DNA of 64,000 nucleotides from Sphingomonas alpina (GTDB lineage Bacteria; Pseudomonadota; Alphaproteobacteria; Sphingomonadales; Sphingomonadaceae): NCBI RefSeq assembly GCF_014490665.1, contig NZ_CP061038.1, positions 806,001 to 870,000 of the forward strand, read 5' to 3'. Shown piece by piece: positions 25,886 to 34,503 of this stretch (position 1 is its first letter; each line of letters starts with the position of its first letter). The notes under the pieces were generated by a model. It saw only the letters and a program-made list of their open reading frames with translations, ran no database searches and was not told where the DNA came from. The position numbers and the translations under genes were made by a program.

Positions 25886-25970
25886 ATCGTACGCGATTTG
25901 ATCGCATGTATTGACAAGCTGTCGCGGCTTATCTAGTTAGATCGCATCCGATATAAACGGATGCGATCTA
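25886..25970 (+). promoter_or_regulatory. ohr-like promoter and operator pair of the epoxide hydrolase gene
   Basis: TTGACA (25911-25916) and TAGTTA (25934-25939) are 17 bases apart. A perfect 13-bp-arm palindrome, TAGATCGCATCCG-N7-CGGATGCGATCTA (25938-25970), begins on the -10. Upstream of the -35 is ATCGTACGCGAT (25886-25897) followed by TTGATCGCAT. The ohr promoter has the same layout, including the shared string TTAGATCGCA at the -10, so one regulator, presumably OhrR, should control both. Confidence 0.75.
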
Positions 25971-26052
25971 TATGCCGGATTGCGTCGATCATGACGCCAA
26001 TCCGAGGCGATGCCCGACTCGATTTTTTGCCATCCAATCAGGAGAATGAACG

Positions 26053-27366
26053 ATGAATTCCTCCAATAAACCCATAGCCAGGCGGCTGTTTGCGGCTTCG
26101 GCGCTGATCGGCGCAGTGGCCATCTTCACACCCTTTGCCGGGGCCCAGGATTTGCCGGTCAACGCGGCGCCGGCGGCCGCAGCGGCTCGCGACACGTCGA
26201 TCCGGCCGTTCCAGTTTCATGCGACGGATGAACAACTCGCCGATTTGCGCCGGCGCGTGCTCGCCACCAAATGGCCGAGTCGTGAACTGGTGGGAGACGC
26301 GACGCAGGGCGTCCAGCTCGCGACGATGCAGAAGCTCGCACAGCATTGGGCGACCGATTACGACTGGCGCAGGGCCGAAGCGAAGCTCAATGCCCTGCCG
26401 CAGTTCGTGACCAATATCGACGGGGTGGATATCCACTTCATCCATGTCCGGTCGAAGAACAAGCATGCGCTGCCGATCCTCATCACCCATGGCTGGCCGG
26501 GATCGATCATCGAGCAGCTCAAGATCATCGATCCGCTGACCAACCCGGCCGCCCATGGCGGCAAGGACTCCGATGCGTTCGATGTGATCATTCCGTCACT
26601 GCCCGGCTATGGCTTCTCGGGAAAGCCGACTGAGCTCGGCTGGGATCCGGCGCGGGTTGCGCGCGCCTGGACCGAGCTGATGAAGCGGCTCGGCTATACG
26701 CGCTACGTCGCGCAGGGTGGCGACTGGGGGGATGCGGTGACCGAGCAGATGGCGGTCCAGGCCGCACCGGGTCTGCTTGGCATCCACACCAATATGCCGG
26801 GCGCCGTCCCGGTCGAAATCGACAAGGCGCTGGCGGCGGGGCAGGCGGCCCCGGCAGGTCTCTCAGCGGATGAGAAGCACGCCTATGAGCAGCTCGATTT
26901 CTTTTACAAGCACGGCCTGTCCTATGCCCAGGAAATGACCAATCGACCGCAGACGCTCTACGGGATCGAGGATTCCCCGATCGGTCTTGCGTCATGGATG
27001 CTCGATCATGATGCGCGCAGTTATGAACTGATCGCGCGGGTCTTCGACGGCAAGAATGAGGGCCTGACGCGGGACGATGTGCTCGACAATATCACGCTCT
27101 ACTGGCTGACCAGCACCGCGGTGTCCTCTGCCCGTCTCTACTGGGAAAACAAGTTCGCCTTCTTCGCGCCGAAGGGGATCAAAATTCCGGTCGCGGTCAG
27201 CGCATTTCCGGATGAATTGTACCAGGCGCCCAAATCCTGGGTCGATCAGGCATTCCCGAACCTGCTCTATTACAACAAGCAGGCAAAGGGCGGGCATTTC
27301 GCCGCCTGGGAGCAGCCTGATGCGCTGACAAGGGATCTTCGGCTGGCCTTCAGGCCGTTGCGTTGA
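26053..27366 (+). CDS. Secreted epoxide hydrolase (EHN-type alpha/beta hydrolase)
   Basis: 437 residues. A signal peptide ends near residue 31 (FAGAQD). The epoxide-hydrolase N-terminal domain spans about 48-150 (FQFHATDEQLADLRRRVLATKWP), then the alpha/beta fold: HGWPG oxyanion motif at 146-150, nucleophile Asp224 in GGDWGD, cap tyrosines, and the catalytic His415 in GGHFAAWEQPD. Epoxides are opened to diols through an ester on the Asp. AGGAGA precedes the ATG by about eight bases. Its promoter closely matches that of ohr, which suggests induction by organic peroxides or their lipid-derived products. The extracytoplasmic location is inferred from the signal peptide. Confidence 0.88.
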   Translation: MNSSNKPIARRLFAASALIGAVAIFTPFAGAQDLPVNAAPAAAAARDTSIRPFQFHATDEQLADLRRRVLATKWPSRELVGDATQGVQLATMQKLAQHWATDYDWRRAEAKLNALPQFVTNIDGVDIHFIHVRSKNKHALPILITHGWPGSIIEQLKIIDPLTNPAAHGGKDSDAFDVIIPSLPGYGFSGKPTELGWDPARVARAWTELMKRLGYTRYVAQGGDWGDAVTEQMAVQAAPGLLGIHTNMPGAVPVEIDKALAAGQAAPAGLSADEKHAYEQLDFFYKHGLSYAQEMTNRPQTLYGIEDSPIGLASWMLDHDARSYELIARVFDGKNEGLTRDDVLDNITLYWLTSTAVSSARLYWENKFAFFAPKGIKIPVAVSAFPDELYQAPKSWVDQAFPNLLYYNKQAKGGHFAAWEQPDALTRDLRLAFRPLR

Positions 27367-27376
27367 CCTGACGCAC

Positions 27377-27408
27377 GCGGACGGCCCGAAAAATGGCCGT
27401 CCGCCTTT
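27377..27408 (+). terminator. Rho-independent-type terminator after the epoxide hydrolase
   Basis: A perfect 10-bp stem GCGGACGGCC/GGCCGTCCGC with loop CGAAAAAT, ten bases after the stop, followed by CTTT. Confidence 0.75.
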
Positions 27409-27458
27409 CCACTCATCGTCCGCGCCGCTAGGATTTGGGAAAGTCGGCGGAGGCAGAC

Positions 27459-28622
27459 GTGGCGGATATCGATCGACGGGCCGTATTGACGATGCTGACA
27501 GCCGCGGGCCTGATCGGCCCCGGCGCAGCGCTGGCCGCCGCGCCTCGCATGTTCAAGGCAAAGATCCTGCTGGAGAATAATCGCGTGGTGATCGCGGTGG
27601 AGATGAACGGCAAGGGGCCGTATATTTTCATGATCGACACCGGCACGTATGTCAGCCTGATCCGCCCCGACCTCGCCAAAGAGCTGAAGCTGCCGGTTCA
27701 GGGCCATGAACAAACGCGCGGCGTCGGCGGGAAGCAGGATGGCTTCGCGATCCACCTCGCCAAGGATTTCATCATCGGCGGTACGATCCGCCAGCCCGCG
27801 GTCGCGCTCGAGGCGTCGTTCGACTTCGGCTATCAGCAAGACATATACGGCGCGCTGGCGGCGGGGGTTCTCACCACCGTCGATACCGATCTTGATCTCG
27901 ATGCCGGCGAACTGCGGATCTATCCCGATGGGCGTGGCGAGCGTTCCGGCTATGTCGCGCTCGATTCGGAAATCCCGCGGATCGAATCGACGCAGCGCGG
28001 ATCGCGCAAGATTGCGGCGGCGCTGACGCTGGATGGGCGTCCGATCCGGTGCATGCTGGATACCGGCTCACCCGCCCATCTGCTGCTCAACCGAACGGCG
28101 TCGCGGCGATTGGAGCTGTGGGACGACAATCGCCCATATGCCCCGAACCGTCCGCAGGGAATCGGCCGTGCCGGCCCGGTCGCGCGGACCATCCGGGCGG
28201 GGTCGCTGATCATGGGGGATTCGCGCGAGGATCGGCCGCTGATCTCGCTGCTGGGCAATGATATCGGCGACGATTTCGACGGAATCGTCGGGATGTCGTT
28301 CCTTCGCCGCTTCAATATGTCGATCGATACGCGCGGGCGAAAATTATGGGTCCAGCCGAGCCATCAGAAGCCTGCTCCGGAACGTTATGGGTTGAGCGGC
28401 TTGTGGCTCGACCAGGAAGGCGAGCGGATCGAGGTCGAGGCCGTCGGCACGGGAAGCCCGGCGGCGGCGGCCGGGATCGTGGCGGGCGACCGGATCGTCG
28501 ACATGTCATGGCGCGACGCGCTTGCCGCGATCACCGGGCCGCCGGGACGGACCGTGCGGCTGAAGGTGGAACGCGGCACCACGCGCCGCGAGGTCGAATT
28601 CGCGCTGAAGCTCTTTCTGTGA
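27459..28622 (+). CDS. Retropepsin-like aspartyl protease with PDZ domain, exported
   Basis: 387 residues. The GTG at 27459 is chosen because GGAGG lies six bases before it; an in-frame TTG at 27435 lacks this. The N-terminus DRRAVLTMLTAAGLIGPGAA has a twin-arginine pair before a hydrophobic stretch, so Tat export is possible. Two retropepsin half-domains each carry a catalytic triad: MIDTGTYVSL near residue 58 and MLDTGSPAHL near 198. A C-terminal PDZ-like segment (VGTGSPAAAAGIVAGDRIVDM) ends the protein. Substrate and role unknown; such proteins are common in sphingomonads as periplasmic proteases. Confidence 0.82.
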   Translation: MADIDRRAVLTMLTAAGLIGPGAALAAAPRMFKAKILLENNRVVIAVEMNGKGPYIFMIDTGTYVSLIRPDLAKELKLPVQGHEQTRGVGGKQDGFAIHLAKDFIIGGTIRQPAVALEASFDFGYQQDIYGALAAGVLTTVDTDLDLDAGELRIYPDGRGERSGYVALDSEIPRIESTQRGSRKIAAALTLDGRPIRCMLDTGSPAHLLLNRTASRRLELWDDNRPYAPNRPQGIGRAGPVARTIRAGSLIMGDSREDRPLISLLGNDIGDDFDGIVGMSFLRRFNMSIDTRGRKLWVQPSHQKPAPERYGLSGLWLDQEGERIEVEAVGTGSPAAAAGIVAGDRIVDMSWRDALAAITGPPGRTVRLKVERGTTRREVEFALKLFL

Positions 28623-28658
28623 GGCGAATGGGCAGGTATCGTTCCGCCAGCCCTGGCC

Positions 28659-29954
28659 TCACACCATCACCGCCAGCAGATCGTCGAGCGCCACGCTGGC
28701 AAAGGTGGTGAAGCTGTCCGCGACGCCGTACGGCAGCAGCAATCGCCGGTCATGCACCAGGCCGCCGCAGCTATAGACGACATTGGGCACATAGCCGTCG
28801 CGCTCCTTCGGACTCGGATGGACCAAAGGCAGCTTCATGCGCTTGATCACTTTCGACGGATCGTCCCGGTCGAGCAGGCACGCACCGATGCAGTAATTGC
28901 GCACCGTGCCGACACCGTGCGTGAGCAGCAGCCAGCCTTCCTCGATCTCGATCGGCGAGCCGCAATTTCCCATCTGGACGAATTCCCAGAACCATTTCGG
29001 CGTGACGATCTTCTCGCCACCGTCCCAGGTGTAGAGATCGTCGGAATACATCAGCCAGATATTCTCATTGTCCTGCCGGCTGAGCATCGCATAACGCCCG
29101 CCGATCCGGCGCGGGAACAACGCCATGCCCTTGGCCGCGGCCGCCGCGCCGTGCAGCGGACGCATTTCGAAGCTGCGGAAATCATGCGCGCGCAGCAGCT
29201 CGGATCGCGCCACCGACCCGCTGAACGCGGTATAGGTGCCGAGATACTGGACGCTCCCGTCATCCTCGACGAAGCGTACCATGCGCAGGTCCTCGATCCC
29301 CTGGTGCTGGCTCGGCGTGACCGGGAACAGGACGGTTTCCGATGGATCCTGGCTGCCCGGAAAAACCACCCGGGTGACTGCATCATCGCCTTCGCCATCG
29401 ACCGAATCGATCTGCGGCGACACCACGGTGACGCTCGGCGGATCGACCGTCACATAGCCATTCTCGGCCCAGGTGCCGCAGCGAAAGGTGACTGACGACA
29501 CATGCCCCTCGCCAATTCCGCGCAGCGACATGGCGAAGCGGATCGTGCCCTCGGCCAGGTTCGACTGGTCGGGGTGCATGAGGATGCACGGGTTGAACAA
29601 GGCGGCGGATTCGAACGAATATTCCTCGCTGAAATAGGCGCCGATCAGCAGCGATCGATCGCGGTCGAGATGCTCCTCTTCCTCCGTCAGTGCTTCCACC
29701 TCGGTGAAACGGCGGAGCAGAGTCGCTTCGACATCGCGGTGCCGCTCGGACAGTGAGGTGACGACCCGGTCGAGTTCGGTGCGCAACTCATCGTCGTCGA
29801 GCGACATCACGCGGGCGATGATCCGCTCCGCGCGCGGGTGGCCTTTGACGACGAAAGGGCCGGGATCCTCGAGCGAGAAGGGCCGGATTACGGTGCGCGC
29901 AGGGTCGGGCCGCAGGATCAGGGCCGAATGCGTCATGATGTCGGTTCCGGCCAT
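28659..29954 (-). CDS. Glycosidase-like protein, GH130-type beta-propeller
   Basis: 431 residues. Sequence features such as FNPCILMHPDQ, VRFVEDDGSVQYLGTYTAFSG, MALFPRRIGGRYAMLSRQD and GNCGSPIEIEEGWLLLTHGVG are those of five-bladed glycosidases related to family GH130, which act on mannosides by phosphorolysis or hydrolysis. The first ~90 residues are a helical extension with many charged residues. No neighbouring sugar-transport genes indicate the substrate. The ATG has GGATC about seven bases upstream. Confidence 0.7.
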   Translation of the reverse strand: MAGTDIMTHSALILRPDPARTVIRPFSLEDPGPFVVKGHPRAERIIARVMSLDDDELRTELDRVVTSLSERHRDVEATLLRRFTEVEALTEEEEHLDRDRSLLIGAYFSEEYSFESAALFNPCILMHPDQSNLAEGTIRFAMSLRGIGEGHVSSVTFRCGTWAENGYVTVDPPSVTVVSPQIDSVDGEGDDAVTRVVFPGSQDPSETVLFPVTPSQHQGIEDLRMVRFVEDDGSVQYLGTYTAFSGSVARSELLRAHDFRSFEMRPLHGAAAAAKGMALFPRRIGGRYAMLSRQDNENIWLMYSDDLYTWDGGEKIVTPKWFWEFVQMGNCGSPIEIEEGWLLLTHGVGTVRNYCIGACLLDRDDPSKVIKRMKLPLVHPSPKERDGYVPNVVYSCGGLVHDRRLLLPYGVADSFTTFASVALDDLLAVMV

Positions 29955-30101
29955 TGGCGATCCTTTGTTGCGCTGCAGTGCCGGTTCTACTCCGCTGAGG
30001 GGTTTTGGTTGCCCGCTAAATGGCGCGCGACATCGTTACCTGCATCGGCCGGCGCGGACGCAGCACGGCTGGGCGCCGGAACGGTCGAATCGAGCGGTGC
30101 G

Positions 30102-30896
30102 CTATTCGCCGGGTGCTTCACCCGGCGAGTCGTCCGGCGGGCCACCCGGTATGGGGCGCCGGTTCGACGGCTTCTCGGTAGTGATCGTCAGATCATAGCG
30201 GATGCGCACCCATGCGCCGATCACCGGACGGCCGTTGATCCTGGGCGGCCTGACCCGGAACTGCCATGCGGCCTGGCGCATCGCCCGCGCCAGGCCCGAG
30301 CCGGGCGGCGATTCGCCGAGCACACGGCAGTTTTCGACGCGGTAATCCGGGATCGTCTTGCACGCGATCAGCCCCCAGCCGGTCTGATGGGCACTGGCCG
30401 GCAGATAACCGTTTATCTCGGCCGAGGTCGGCTCGCGATACCATTCGGCGTTGTAGAGCGTCTCGCCGCCGGGGCCTTCGCCAGGACCATAGATGCCTTT
30501 GCTGTCCTTGCCGGACGACTGGCCGTCACCGCTGCCAGGATGTCTGGGCAGCTTGGAAAGATCGGCGGCCTCGAACATCTCCTTGCCGCCGATCAGGAAC
30601 GGCATTTCGGGTTGCGGCGGCTTTGGCGAATGGGCCTCCGCCGGCGGCGTCGGGCGCGGCGGCGGCGCGCCGCCGGTCGGACGCTTGGCTTTGGCGACGA
30701 CGGGTGTGGGTGGGGCGGGCTTGGGCTCGGGGAGCAGCCGGAAGGCGTTGGGCCGATGCGGCTTCTCCGGCGGGGGCGGCGCCTCGGGAGCGAGCTTCAC
30801 CAGCACGATCACGACCAGGATATGGGCAATCAGCGCAAGCCCCAGGCCGGTAGCCCGACGCCTGTCCGACGAGGATTGGTAAGACGCCGGATACAT
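30102..30896 (-). CDS. TonB-family energy-transducing protein
   Basis: 264 residues from the ATG giving MYPASYQSSSDRRR. One N-terminal membrane anchor (LALIAHILVVIVLV) is followed by a Pro-rich periplasmic linker (PEPKPAPPTPVVAKAKRP and similar) and a C-terminal domain with YLPASAHQTGWGLIACK and AAWQFRVRPPRINGRPVIGAWVRIRYDL, the usual TonB C-terminal strands. It couples the proton gradient to outer-membrane receptors. No exbB or exbD lies here. A longer TTG start at 30923 is less likely. Confidence 0.8.
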   Translation of the reverse strand: MYPASYQSSSDRRRATGLGLALIAHILVVIVLVKLAPEAPPPPEKPHRPNAFRLLPEPKPAPPTPVVAKAKRPTGGAPPPRPTPPAEAHSPKPPQPEMPFLIGGKEMFEAADLSKLPRHPGSGDGQSSGKDSKGIYGPGEGPGGETLYNAEWYREPTSAEINGYLPASAHQTGWGLIACKTIPDYRVENCRVLGESPPGSGLARAMRQAAWQFRVRPPRINGRPVIGAWVRIRYDLTITTEKPSNRRPIPGGPPDDSPGEAPGE

Positions 30897-31020
30897 CGCC
30901 GGATCGCCTAGACCTCGCGGCAACGCGCCGCAACCGCCATGTGCGATCGTCCCGAATTAAGACTTTGGTAACCATAAGTTGCGCTGGTCGAAATCGTAAA
31001 CGCGGCGTTAACTGTTGGTC

Positions 31021-31188
31021 ATGCGAAGCCAGTTTGCCTCCGGTGCTCCAGCGCCCCGCCACCCCTTCCGGCAGACCCTGGCGCCTGCCCGGAACACGGA
31101 GCGCCTGCGCAATGAAGACGGCGATCTGAAGCTCTTCGTGCTGAGCTTCACCGCCTTTTTCATCTGCATCTACAGCTTCATTTTCTAG
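31021..31188 (+). CDS. Small single-pass membrane protein, unknown
   Basis: 55 codons: a basic, Pro/Arg-rich cytoplasmic part (RHPFRQTLAPARNTERLRNE) followed by one C-terminal transmembrane segment (LKLFVLSFTAFFICIYSFIF). Codon use is that of a real gene and the layout, tail-anchored with the charged side first, is coherent. The ribosome site is weak. It is divergent from the tonB-like gene across about 125 bases. No function known. Confidence 0.6.
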   Translation: MRSQFASGAPAPRHPFRQTLAPARNTERLRNEDGDLKLFVLSFTAFFICIYSFIF

Positions 31189-31300
31189 CGCAAACCCGGT
31201 TCGGGCCGGTCCACCTGCTCTGTTAGCCGTGACCCGGTCGAGGGGCAGAGGCTGGCAATCGATGCGGAGGAACGGGGTAATTTTTGATCTGAGCTACCCA

Positions 31301-31326
31301 GTCATCCCCGCTTTCGCGGGGATGAC
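31301..31326. repeat. Palindromic intergenic repeat
   Basis: GTCATCCCCGC-TTTC-GCGGGGATGAC, 11-bp perfect arms. This stem is a common dispersed palindrome in many bacterial genomes. Confidence 0.8.
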
Positions 31327-31407
31327 GAATGACGTCTATTCAAGGAAATTCTAGTTAAATATCTGATATAATTGAATTATATTACTTGCCTTGAGATGGC
31401 GGGAAGG

Positions 31408-31553
31408 GAGATATGCGACATTTCGGTGTCCCATATCTCAACGCTCTCGCCAGGGCGGCCGCCCGAAATATGCGAATGACCAGTGTCCCATATCTCGACC
31501 CTCTCGCCGCGACGACCGCCTGAGATATGCGAATGACCGGTGTCCCATATCTC
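31408..31553. repeat. Three tandem 57-bp units, each with the ATATG...CATAT hairpin
   Basis: Units start at 31408, 31465 and 31522, exactly 57 bases apart; the third is cut short after the hairpin. Each starts GAGATATGCGA (or GAAATATGCGA) and closes GTGTCCCATATCTC, with a C-C mismatch in the stem, then CTCTCGCC and a GC-rich spacer. A fourth, perfectly paired copy of the hairpin alone is at 10378-10410. The open frame across the units (repeating EIWDTGHSHI) is a by-product of the repeat. Confidence 0.9.
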
Positions 31554-31656
31554 CCGCCGCCAATCCCCGGTCCTGCTCCACGGCCCGGTCACGGATGGCG
31601 ATTCAAGCATCACAAAGGATCTGGCATCTCATCCTTGCCGGGCCGATGCCGGCACG

Positions 31657-31703
31657 CTTTTTCTCCCAGCGTGCTCTTTCTCCCAGCGTGCTCTTTCTCA
31701 GTG
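31657..31703. repeat. Short 17-bp tandem repeat
   Basis: CTTTTTCTCCCAGCGTG, then CTCTTTCTCCCAGCGTG, then a partial third CTCTTTCTC copy, just downstream of the MFS gene stop. Between 31189 and 31740 only repeats are seen and no gene. Confidence 0.75.
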
Positions 31704-31740
31704 TCGAAAACAGCCTTGCAGGAGCGCTGCACTCGATGCG

Positions 31741-33030
31741 CTAGTCGCAGGCGAGGTGCAGCTTCTGCGCGATCCACGCCGAGACGAGGCACATGCCGGC
31801 GACCAGCAGCATCATGTCCTCGGGCGAGACTCCGAGCCAGATCAGGAACAGCACGGTGAACGCGCCGACCGTCATCGCACCGGAATTAACGACATTGTTC
31901 GCCGCGACGGTGCGTGCGGTCTGGTCCTTGGTCACCGTCGTGGTGAGGAAGGCATAGAGCGGCACGACGAACATGCCGCCGGTGATCGCGATCGCGAGCA
32001 GCGACAGGATCACCGGGATCGAGCGTGGCTGGCTGATGAATTCCACCACGCCGTAGAGATGACCGTCGGCCGCCGGCACCCAGGAGCGGGCGAGCAGCGA
32101 GAAGACCACGACAAAGCCGCCCATCGCGATGACCGAAACGGGGGAGTATTTCGCCGAAATCTTGCCCTTCAGCATCGAGTTGATGATCACCGATCCGATC
32201 GCGACGCCGACCGAGAAGATCGCGATCACCATGCTGGCGACGCGTTCGTCGGCAGTCAGCACATTCTTCACCAGCGGTGGGAAGACGATGATCAGCACCG
32301 AGCCGATCGTCCAGAAGAAGGAGATCGCGCAGATCGCCAGGAACAGGCGTGGGATGTGCATCGTCGCTGCGATCAGCCGCCACGAGGCGGTGAAGGGGTT
32401 GTAATTGAGCTTGAGCACCGCGCCCTCGCGCGGCGCAGGCGGCACTTGCCGCCCCGAGAACCAGCCGATCAGCGCGACCACCAGCACGGTCACCGCCGCG
32501 CCCTCGGCCGAGATCCAGCCGGCAACGACGGTGCCCATCAGGATGGCGAGATAGGTGCCGGCTTCGACCAGGCCGGTGCCGCCAAGCACTTCCTCGGGTT
32601 TCAGATGCTGCGGCAGGATCGCGTATTTGATCGGCCCGAAAAAGGTCGAATGAATGCCCAGGCCGAACACCGCCGTGAGCATCATGAACATGCCGATGCC
32701 GGTATGGCCGGCCTTGGCGACGAGAAGCCCTGCGGCGCCGAGCAGCATGATCAGGATTTCCGCCGTTTTCACGATGCGGATGATCTTCGCCTTGTCGGTC
32801 GTGTCGGCGAGCTGGCCGGACAGTGCGGAGAGCAGGAAGAAGGAAATGATGCTGAGGCCGGTGGCCAGCGCGTTGAAGTTCGATTCGGTCGCCGGGTCAT
32901 TGAAGATTTGGTAGGTCGCAAACAGGACCATCGAGGTCTTGAACAGATTGTCGTTGAACGCCCCGAGGAACTGGGTGGTGAACAGAGGCAGAAAACGGCG
33001 CTCTTTCAGCAACCCGAGCGCAGTGAGCAT
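31741..33030 (-). CDS. MFS transporter, LplT-like
   Basis: 429 residues with about twelve membrane segments. The opening LFTTQFLGAFNDNLFKTSMV and GLGIHSTFFGPIKYAILPQHL match the lysophospholipid-transporter (LplT) branch of the major facilitator family, which flips 2-acyl lysophospholipids inward for re-acylation. In other bacteria the partner acyltransferase is fused or adjacent; here it is not, but pgsA for phospholipid synthesis is the next gene, divergently transcribed. ATG 33030 is preferred to the TTG two codons upstream. Confidence 0.82.
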   Translation of the reverse strand: MLTALGLLKERRFLPLFTTQFLGAFNDNLFKTSMVLFATYQIFNDPATESNFNALATGLSIISFFLLSALSGQLADTTDKAKIIRIVKTAEILIMLLGAAGLLVAKAGHTGIGMFMMLTAVFGLGIHSTFFGPIKYAILPQHLKPEEVLGGTGLVEAGTYLAILMGTVVAGWISAEGAAVTVLVVALIGWFSGRQVPPAPREGAVLKLNYNPFTASWRLIAATMHIPRLFLAICAISFFWTIGSVLIIVFPPLVKNVLTADERVASMVIAIFSVGVAIGSVIINSMLKGKISAKYSPVSVIAMGGFVVVFSLLARSWVPAADGHLYGVVEFISQPRSIPVILSLLAIAITGGMFVVPLYAFLTTTVTKDQTARTVAANNVVNSGAMTVGAFTVLFLIWLGVSPEDMMLLVAGMCLVSAWIAQKLHLACD

Positions 33031-33231
33031 GGTCAAATCCGGCCCTGTTAGTGATTGGGGTTAGTGATTGGGTTTGTGGCGAAACAGTGTCGCGACATAG
33101 ACGAGGCGGTGGCGGAGCGGCAACCGCTTATCATTGACGCCTATCCCTGACGCATATCCGTGCCATTCCGTTCCATCCCGGACTTCCGCCATGGGGTTTC
33201 CCGGGGCCGTAGGCAGGTCTAGAGCAATGCG

Positions 33232-33798
33232 ATGCTGACGTTGCCCAACCTGCTCACCTTGTCGCGAATCGTCGCGGTGCCGTTGCTGGCATGGTTCCTG
33301 TGGTGGCCGGGCTGGCCGGCCGGCTATCTCGCCGGGTTCGTGCTGTATTGCCTGATGGGCGTGACCGATTATTTCGACGGCTATCTGGCCCGTGCGCAAG
33401 GCACCGTTTCAAAGCTCGGCGTGTTCCTCGATCCGATCGCCGACAAGATCATGGTCGCGGCGGTCATCCTGCTGCTGGTCAGCACGCGCGATACCAGCCC
33501 GGCGGTGATCACCGGTATTCACCAGATCGCCGCGCTGGTCATTCTGCTGCGCGAGATCGCGGTGTCGGGCCTGCGCGAATTCCTCGCGCAGTTACAGGTG
33601 TCGGTGCCGGTGTCGCAGCTCGCCAAATGGAAGACGACGCTGCAACTCGTCTCGCTCGGGGGACTGATTCTCGGCGGCGGCCTGCCCGATTGGCCCTGGG
33701 TGCAGGATGTCAGCCTTGCCGCCCTGTGGGGCGCCGCGGCGCTGACCCTGGTGACCGGCTGGGATTATCTGCGCGTCGGCCTGAAGCATATGGATTGA
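33232..33798 (+). CDS. pgsA: CDP-diacylglycerol-glycerol-3-phosphate 3-phosphatidyltransferase
   Basis: 188 residues. Makes phosphatidylglycerol phosphate at the inner membrane. The CDP-alcohol phosphotransferase signature is complete: DYFDGYLARAQ then GxxxDxxxD in LGVFLDPIADK. N-terminus MLTLPNLLTLSRIVAVPLLA is typical of PgsA. moaD follows after three bases and is probably co-transcribed. Confidence 0.94.
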   Translation: MLTLPNLLTLSRIVAVPLLAWFLWWPGWPAGYLAGFVLYCLMGVTDYFDGYLARAQGTVSKLGVFLDPIADKIMVAAVILLLVSTRDTSPAVITGIHQIAALVILLREIAVSGLREFLAQLQVSVPVSQLAKWKTTLQLVSLGGLILGGGLPDWPWVQDVSLAALWGAAALTLVTGWDYLRVGLKHMD

Positions 33799-33801
33799 GC
33801 C

Positions 33802-34059
33802 GTGGTGATCGAAATGCTGTATTTCGCCTGGGTGCGCGAGGCGATCGGCGTCGGGCAGGAACGGGTCGATCCGCCGGAGTCGGTTGCCACGGTCGCGCAG
33901 CTGATCGACTGGCTTGCCGGCCGCAGTGAGGGGCATTCCGGCGCCTTCGCGGATCGAGGCCGCTTGCGAGCGGCAGTGGATCAGGTCTTCGTGGCGCTCG
34001 ATGCACCGCTCGGCACACCGCGCGAAGTGGCGATCTTTCCGCCGGTGACCGGCGGATGA
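33802..34059 (+). CDS. moaD: Molybdopterin synthase sulfur carrier subunit
   Basis: 85 residues, ubiquitin-like, ending in the essential Gly-Gly (FPPVTGG) that carries the thiocarboxylate. The start MLYFAWVRE segment is characteristic. The GTG at 33802 is used; GTG 33805 or ATG 33814 are possible. Its stop overlaps moaE (ATGA). Confidence 0.93.
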   Translation: MVIEMLYFAWVREAIGVGQERVDPPESVATVAQLIDWLAGRSEGHSGAFADRGRLRAAVDQVFVALDAPLGTPREVAIFPPVTGG

Positions 34060-34502
34060 TCCGCGCCGCCGTCCAGACCGACCCGATCGATCTCGCGCAG
34101 GAACTGACGGCGATCGAGGTGACGGGGGCAGGGGGCATCGCGACCTTCACCGGACTGGTCCGCGCCGATGACGGCGTCAGCGCCTTGGAACTTGAACATT
34201 ATCCGGGGGCGACCGATGCCGCGTTGCTGGCGCTGGCCGAGCGGGCCGCACAGCGCTGGTCGCTACTTGCGGTCACGGTACTCCACCGTGTCGGCGTGAT
34301 GCATCCGGGCGATCGGATCGTCTTTGTCGGCGTCGCCGCTGCGCATCGTGCGCCTGCGCTGGAGGCGTGCGCCTTCCTGATCGACCGGCTGAAGACCGAT
34401 GCCCCGTTCTGGAAACGGGAAAGCCGCGGGGCCGTCGCAAGCTGGGTCGAACCGCGCGGCAGCGACGAAGACGCTGCCGCGCGGTGGAGGGAACCGGGCT
34501 GA
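34056..34502 (+). CDS. moaE: Molybdopterin synthase catalytic subunit
   Basis: 148 residues. Converts cyclic pyranopterin monophosphate to molybdopterin with sulfur from MoaD. Motifs: GGIATFTGLVR, LELEHYPGATD, HRVGVMHPGD, VAAAHRAPALEACAFLIDRLK, and the active-site lysine segment KTDAPFWKRE. Coupled to moaD by a four-base overlap. The last codons form a 12-bp hairpin (34452-34484) that may help end transcription before the convergent fasciclin gene one base away. Confidence 0.94.
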   Translation: MIRAAVQTDPIDLAQELTAIEVTGAGGIATFTGLVRADDGVSALELEHYPGATDAALLALAERAAQRWSLLAVTVLHRVGVMHPGDRIVFVGVAAAHRAPALEACAFLIDRLKTDAPFWKRESRGAVASWVEPRGSDEDAAARWREPG

Positions 34503-34503
34503 C

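Noticed and set aside
31377-31613. A 78-codon frame on the minus strand with repeating EIWDTGHSHI
   Set aside because: It is the translation of the 57-bp palindromic repeats, with no ribosome site.
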